Assembly (NCBI GenBank): GCA_964515175.1
Contig: CAZEUR010000001.1
Span: 7,973 to 71,972, forward strand
Source: CAIWGV01 sp964515175
GTDB lineage: Bacteria > Pseudomonadota > Alphaproteobacteria > UBA7879 > UBA5542
Length of the DNA stretch: 64,000 nucleotides
Direction: 5' to 3'
Shown here in pieces: positions 60,592 to 64,000 of this stretch; within the stretch, counting starts at the first letter, position 1, and each line of letters starts with the position of its first letter. The notes below the pieces were generated by a model. The model was not told the DNA's origin. It was given only the letters and a program-made list of their open reading frames with translations, and searched no databases. The translations under genes were made by a program, and so were the position numbers.

Positions 60592-62630
60592 TGGCGGAAT
60601 TCTTACTCGAAATTTTCTCTGAAGAAATCCCAGCAAGGTTTCAGTATTCTGGGCAAGAACACTTGAAATCTATGCTGATAGAAAAACTTAACAAACTTTC
60701 TTTAGAGTATCGGTCTGTTCGTGCTTTTTCTGGGCCCCGTCGATTGACAGTGGTGGTGCAAGGATTACCTTTGCAACAACCAGATAGGATTGAAGAACGG
60801 AAAGGCCCCTGTGTTGATGCGCCAACTGCGGCCATTGAAGGGTTTTTAGCATCTGCTGGGATTTCTCGGAAAGAATGTGAAGACGTAGAAGTTCCAGGAA
60901 AAGGCGTTTTTCTGTTTGCGAAGATTGCGAAGAAGGGGGAGAAGATAGCGGATCTTTTGCCTCATATTATCAAAGAAATTATTCAAGAATTTCATTGGCC
61001 CAAGACTATGCGATGGGGGACTTACTCTATGACCTGGGCACGGCCTATCCGCAATATCCTCGCCGTGTTTGATGGAAAGACCATTCAAGTATCACTTGAA
61101 GATCCAAATATTTTGAGCACAAGCACGACCCAGGGGCACAGATTTTTGTCCCCCCATACCATTGAAGTGACAGACTTTGTGGACTATGAAAAGAAGTTAG
61201 AAGAGAATTATGTGGTGGTGGATGCCTCAAAACGCCGAGAGAAAATTAAGCATCAAATAGATCAGATTCTCAGGACCAAGAAACTTCACCTAAAAGAAGA
61301 TGAAGATCTCTTGAATGAGGTGACCGGCCTTGTGGAGTGGCCCAGGGTTCTTTTGGGTAAAATCGAAGAGCAGTTTATGACGTTGCCGCCGGAAGTTTTG
61401 ATGACCAGCATGAAGGTGCATCAACGGTATTTTTCGGTTCTTGATACCCATGGAAATTTGGCACCGTTCTTTTTGGTGGTGTCAAATATGGAAACACCAG
61501 ATCCTTCCCACATTGTGGATGGTAATGAGCGCGTTCTTCGCGCGCGCCTTCGGGATGCTATGTTCTTTTGGGATCAGGATGTGAAGATGCCTTTGTCTAA
61601 ATGGAATGTGTATCTCAAGAATCGCATTTTCCATGCAGAATTGGGAAGCCTTTATGACAAAGGAGAACGACTTAAGGGACTTGCCACGACTTTGCTGATT
61701 CACCTTCCCCTGGCAGAAGCAGAGGATGCCCGAGAGGCTGCTGGATTATTAAAAGCAGATTTGGCCACAGCCATGGTGGGGGAATTTCCAGAATTACAAG
61801 GGATTATGGGAGCTTATTATGCGAAAGCACAGGGAATTAAAAAGCCCATTGCTCAGGCCATAAGAGAGCACTATGCACCCATGGGGCCAAACGATTTTTG
61901 TTCCAAAGAACCTTTGAGTGTTTTGATGGCGCTGAGTGATAAGCTGGATACTCTGGTAGGTTTTTTTGGCGTGGGAATTCTTCCAACCGCTTCCAAAGAC
62001 CCTTATGCCTTGCGGCGGACGGCTCTTGGGATTATTCGGATTATTCTGGAAAATAAGCTGGATGTAAAGTTGTCAGATCTTTTGATGGCGGCTTATGCCC
62101 AGTATGGATTCTTTAAGAGTGCAGATCAGGAAAAGACGATGCAACAGGTGCAGGCGTTTATTCAAGATCGTCTTAAAGTTTATTTTAAACCTCTTTTTGA
62201 GCATGATCTTATCGGCGCCGTTTTGGGGGACCGTTGGGATGGAAATATTGTGCAGGCCCATGAGGAGCTCATGGCAGTGCAGGCCTTCTTGGCAGAAGAA
62301 AAAGGACAGCAGTTGCTGATGGCTTATAAGAGGGTTTCTAATATCTTAAAGCAATCGCCAGATGTGTGTGATGGGAAGATTGATCTGAATCTTTTTGAAG
62401 CCCCAGAAATAGCCTTATATGAGGTTTTGAAGAGTGTTGAGAAAGATTTGGTGTCTCGGGACTATGAGAAAATATTTACGGTTTTGGCAAGGCTGAACGC
62501 TCCTTTGAGCGAATTTTTTGATAATGTCCTTGTGCAAGTGGAGGATTCTACCTTGAGGCTTAATCGTTTAGCACTGCTGACTCTTGTGAAGAAAATATTT
62601 GAACAATCTATCAGTTTTGAGGGGCTATGA
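60591..62630 (+). CDS. glyS: Glycyl-tRNA synthetase beta subunit
   Basis: 679 residues: MAEFLLEIFSEEIPARFQ at the N-terminus, then RAFSGPRRLTVVVQGLP and KTMRWGTYSMTWARPIRNILAVFDG. The HD-like core has ADLATAMVGEFPELQGIMGAYYAKAQG, and SKDPYALRRTALGIIRII follows. The subunit binds tRNA-Gly. It is coupled to glyQ by a one-base overlap and overlaps the alternative oxidase start by four bases. The tRNA-Gly gene upstream makes this a small glycine-decoding neighbourhood. Confidence 0.96.
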   Translation: MAEFLLEIFSEEIPARFQYSGQEHLKSMLIEKLNKLSLEYRSVRAFSGPRRLTVVVQGLPLQQPDRIEERKGPCVDAPTAAIEGFLASAGISRKECEDVEVPGKGVFLFAKIAKKGEKIADLLPHIIKEIIQEFHWPKTMRWGTYSMTWARPIRNILAVFDGKTIQVSLEDPNILSTSTTQGHRFLSPHTIEVTDFVDYEKKLEENYVVVDASKRREKIKHQIDQILRTKKLHLKEDEDLLNEVTGLVEWPRVLLGKIEEQFMTLPPEVLMTSMKVHQRYFSVLDTHGNLAPFFLVVSNMETPDPSHIVDGNERVLRARLRDAMFFWDQDVKMPLSKWNVYLKNRIFHAELGSLYDKGERLKGLATTLLIHLPLAEAEDAREAAGLLKADLATAMVGEFPELQGIMGAYYAKAQGIKKPIAQAIREHYAPMGPNDFCSKEPLSVLMALSDKLDTLVGFFGVGILPTASKDPYALRRTALGIIRIILENKLDVKLSDLLMAAYAQYGFFKSADQEKTMQQVQAFIQDRLKVYFKPLFEHDLIGAVLGDRWDGNIVQAHEELMAVQAFLAEEKGQQLLMAYKRVSNILKQSPDVCDGKIDLNLFEAPEIALYEVLKSVEKDLVSRDYEKIFTVLARLNAPLSEFFDNVLVQVEDSTLRLNRLALLTLVKKIFEQSISFEGL

Positions 62631-63238
62631 GTAAAAGGCCAAATTTGAAGCTCCATGTGAAACCCAAAGATTTGGGAGATCATGTGGCTCTTAAGCTGGT
62701 AAAATTTTTGCGGTTTCTTGCCGACACAGTTTTCAAAAAAAGATATGGCCATCGTGCCGTTGTATTGGAAACGGTGGCGGCAATCCCTGGTATGGTGGGA
62801 GGAATGCTGATCCATCTCAAATGCTTGCGATGCATTCGTGATGATGGAGGGCGTATTAAAACTCTTCTCGATGAAGCGGAGAATGAACGGATGCATTTGA
62901 TGGTCTTTGTTCATATTGCGGCGCCCAACTGGTTTGAGCGGTTATTAATTATTATTGCCCAGGGAATTTTCTTTTTCTTTTACCTTATTCTGTATATATG
63001 CTCGCCCCGAATGGCCCACCGGTTTGTGGGGTATTTAGAAGAAGAAGCCGTTATCAGTTATACCCAATATTTAGAAGAAGTAGAGTCTGGGAAAATCCCC
63101 AATGATCCAGCGCCAGAAATTGCCAAAAAGTATTGGAAATTAGGGCCCAAAGCGCGTCTTTCAGATTTGATTAAAGCGGTGCGAGCGGATGAATGCAATC
63201 ACAGAGATGTCAATCACGCACTTTCAGAAGGTCTATAA
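62627..63238 (+). CDS. Alternative oxidase (ubiquinol oxidase)
   Basis: A 203-residue di-iron oxidase that passes electrons from ubiquinol to oxygen without pumping protons. All four iron-binding motifs are visible: LETVAA, NERMHL, LEEEAVISY and RADECNHRDVNH. A hydrophobic stretch (LLIIIAQGIFFFFYLILYICS) would embed the monotopic protein in the inner membrane. It lacks the N-terminal regulatory Cys region of plant enzymes. The ATG overlaps the glyS TGA by four bases, so it is probably expressed with a housekeeping operon rather than induced alone. Related proteins occur in some alphaproteobacteria and in mitochondria. Confidence 0.93.
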   Translation: MSKRPNLKLHVKPKDLGDHVALKLVKFLRFLADTVFKKRYGHRAVVLETVAAIPGMVGGMLIHLKCLRCIRDDGGRIKTLLDEAENERMHLMVFVHIAAPNWFERLLIIIAQGIFFFFYLILYICSPRMAHRFVGYLEEEAVISYTQYLEEVESGKIPNDPAPEIAKKYWKLGPKARLSDLIKAVRADECNHRDVNHALSEGL

Positions 63239-63933
63239 TCTTTCACCTTTGTTGCAATTAAGACGTTGAAGGGGCCAGGGTGCTCCATGTAGTGCTTGTT
63301 GCGTTTAATTTCTTCAAAAATAGGATCATGAATTTCATCGGAGCGAACAATCTCAATGTGAAAATCGTAGTGTTGGAAAAGCTCTTTTATTGCCTCTTTA
63401 GACCACTCTTTTTTGAAGGCAGTCCATCGAATGTTCCACTGTTCCACTGTTTCTTCAGGGCTCGCATAAGGTAAGAGTGTTAATCTTTTATTTATATCGG
63501 GATAGAGTGTGGATTCTGGTTCTGGAATATAGACTTGTCCTCCCACTCTCAACATGTTGTTTAAGGTAGAGACACGATTTGTAGAAAAGAGCTTAAAGGT
63601 AGACCAATCAAAATAAATGGCAGAAAATCTTTCTTTTAGGAAACGAGAAAGAATCGTGAGTGTCATGGAATCATTAAAATCTGCGTGCAGAAAGAGAGGC
63701 ATTGATCCCAAAATTTTCAAATCGACCCCCTCGTTGCTCATATGGAAAATATCGTCTCTTTCATACAACAAAGATCGGTTTGGATGACGTGTTTTATCTT
63801 CCAGACTGCTGCCCATTATAAGAAATAAAGGTTTATCCTTGGGGAGTTGTTGTTCGGCTTTGACCTTGGTTATGAAATCTTTCCACGTTGGGAAATCAAC
63901 GCGTATGGAGGTTGCATTTAACCCTCCAATCAA
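63214..63933 (-). CDS. Hypothetical protein, start uncertain, possibly exported
   Basis: 239 residues from a TTG at 63933. The stretch FLIMGSSLEDKTRHPNRSLLYERDDIFHM, with ERFSAIYFDWSTFK and MLRVGGQVYIPEPES, gives a methyltransferase-like rhythm, but no SAM motif I is convincing. Upstream in the same frame lie hydrophobic codons (NLIFVVFLIGGLNATS) back to a TAG, with no standard start. In another frame an ATG at 63964 is followed by FTE. A one-base frameshift near 63951-63956 would join them into a good signal peptide. The 3' end overlaps the alternative oxidase gene by 25 bases in opposite orientation. Confidence 0.6.
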   Translation of the reverse strand: MIGGLNATSIRVDFPTWKDFITKVKAEQQLPKDKPLFLIMGSSLEDKTRHPNRSLLYERDDIFHMSNEGVDLKILGSMPLFLHADFNDSMTLTILSRFLKERFSAIYFDWSTFKLFSTNRVSTLNNMLRVGGQVYIPEPESTLYPDINKRLTLLPYASPEETVEQWNIRWTAFKKEWSKEAIKELFQHYDFHIEIVRSDEIHDPIFEEIKRNKHYMEHPGPFNVLIATKVKDYRPSESA

Positions 63934-64000
63934 AAAGACAACAAAGATTAGGTTCTGTGAACATTTCTACCTGAGCCAGATAAAAGTGGAAACGAAGTGA

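Overview
The window reads as chromosome of an alphaproteobacterium, probably host-associated. Four things point to the class: a circularly permuted two-piece tmRNA gene, an alphaproteobacterial-type SspB next to it, the rpsT-dnaA pair, and the tsaE-amgK-murU cluster. Full lipid A/LPS export genes (msbA, waaA, lpxK, an LpxL-type acyltransferase) and bamD show a Gram-negative envelope. A Holosporales-like intracellular lifestyle is inference. It rests on many orphan secreted proteins, three visibly decayed accessory genes, and a biotin importer with no biotin synthesis genes in view.

Layout. 0-2.5 kb: a broken DUF4143-type ATPase and homospermidine synthase. 2.6-5.6 kb: erpA-like, xthA, murJ and an Ala-rich lipoprotein. 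5.6-10.9 kb (minus): family 4 uracil-DNA glycosylase, a BepA-like M48/TPR protease, an exported GNAT acetyltransferase, a GT2 glycosyltransferase and a polytopic membrane protein. 10.9-14.7 kb: tsaD, a secreted orphan, tmRNA and sspB. 14.7-20.2 kb: a tightly packed lipid A/LPS operon, msbA-DUF374-waaA-lpxK-lpxL, interrupted by a 10-N assembly gap. 20.3-29 kb: greA, a LysE-type exporter, an OafA-like acyltransferase, rpsT, dnaA, a small conserved gene, then dnaK-dnaJ behind a CIRCE-like operator.

29.2-37.4 kb (minus): secreted orphans, rlmE, rpsF-rpsR-rplI, and two adjacent paralogous secreted proteins. 37.4-41 kb (minus): fabG, fabD, a methyltransferase, rpmI-rplT and HU. 41.0-42.6 kb is an AT-rich stretch leading into an unrecognised gene broken by about four frame changes. 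42.6-47.8 kb (minus): ligA, recN, bamD, bioY, tRNA-Gln. 47.9-49.5 kb: a 126-bp palindromic element abutting the tRNA-Gln promoter, a YhcG-type nuclease gene with an in-frame TGA, and a small secreted protein. 49.5-51.7 kb (minus): murU-amgK-tsaE. 51.7-64 kb: ferredoxin-NADP reductase, an M23 endopeptidase, a secreted orphan, tRNA-Gly, a large NAD-glutamate dehydrogenase lacking the usual C-terminal part, glyQ-glyS, an alternative oxidase and an orphan.

The housekeeping genes are intact and compact, with many 4-bp overlaps. The unusual content is concentrated in the tmRNA tag, the secreted orphan families, apparent non-standard or broken starts at two signal-peptide genes, the palindromic element, and decayed accessory genes. 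No CRISPR array, rRNA operon, prophage or transposase gene was seen.
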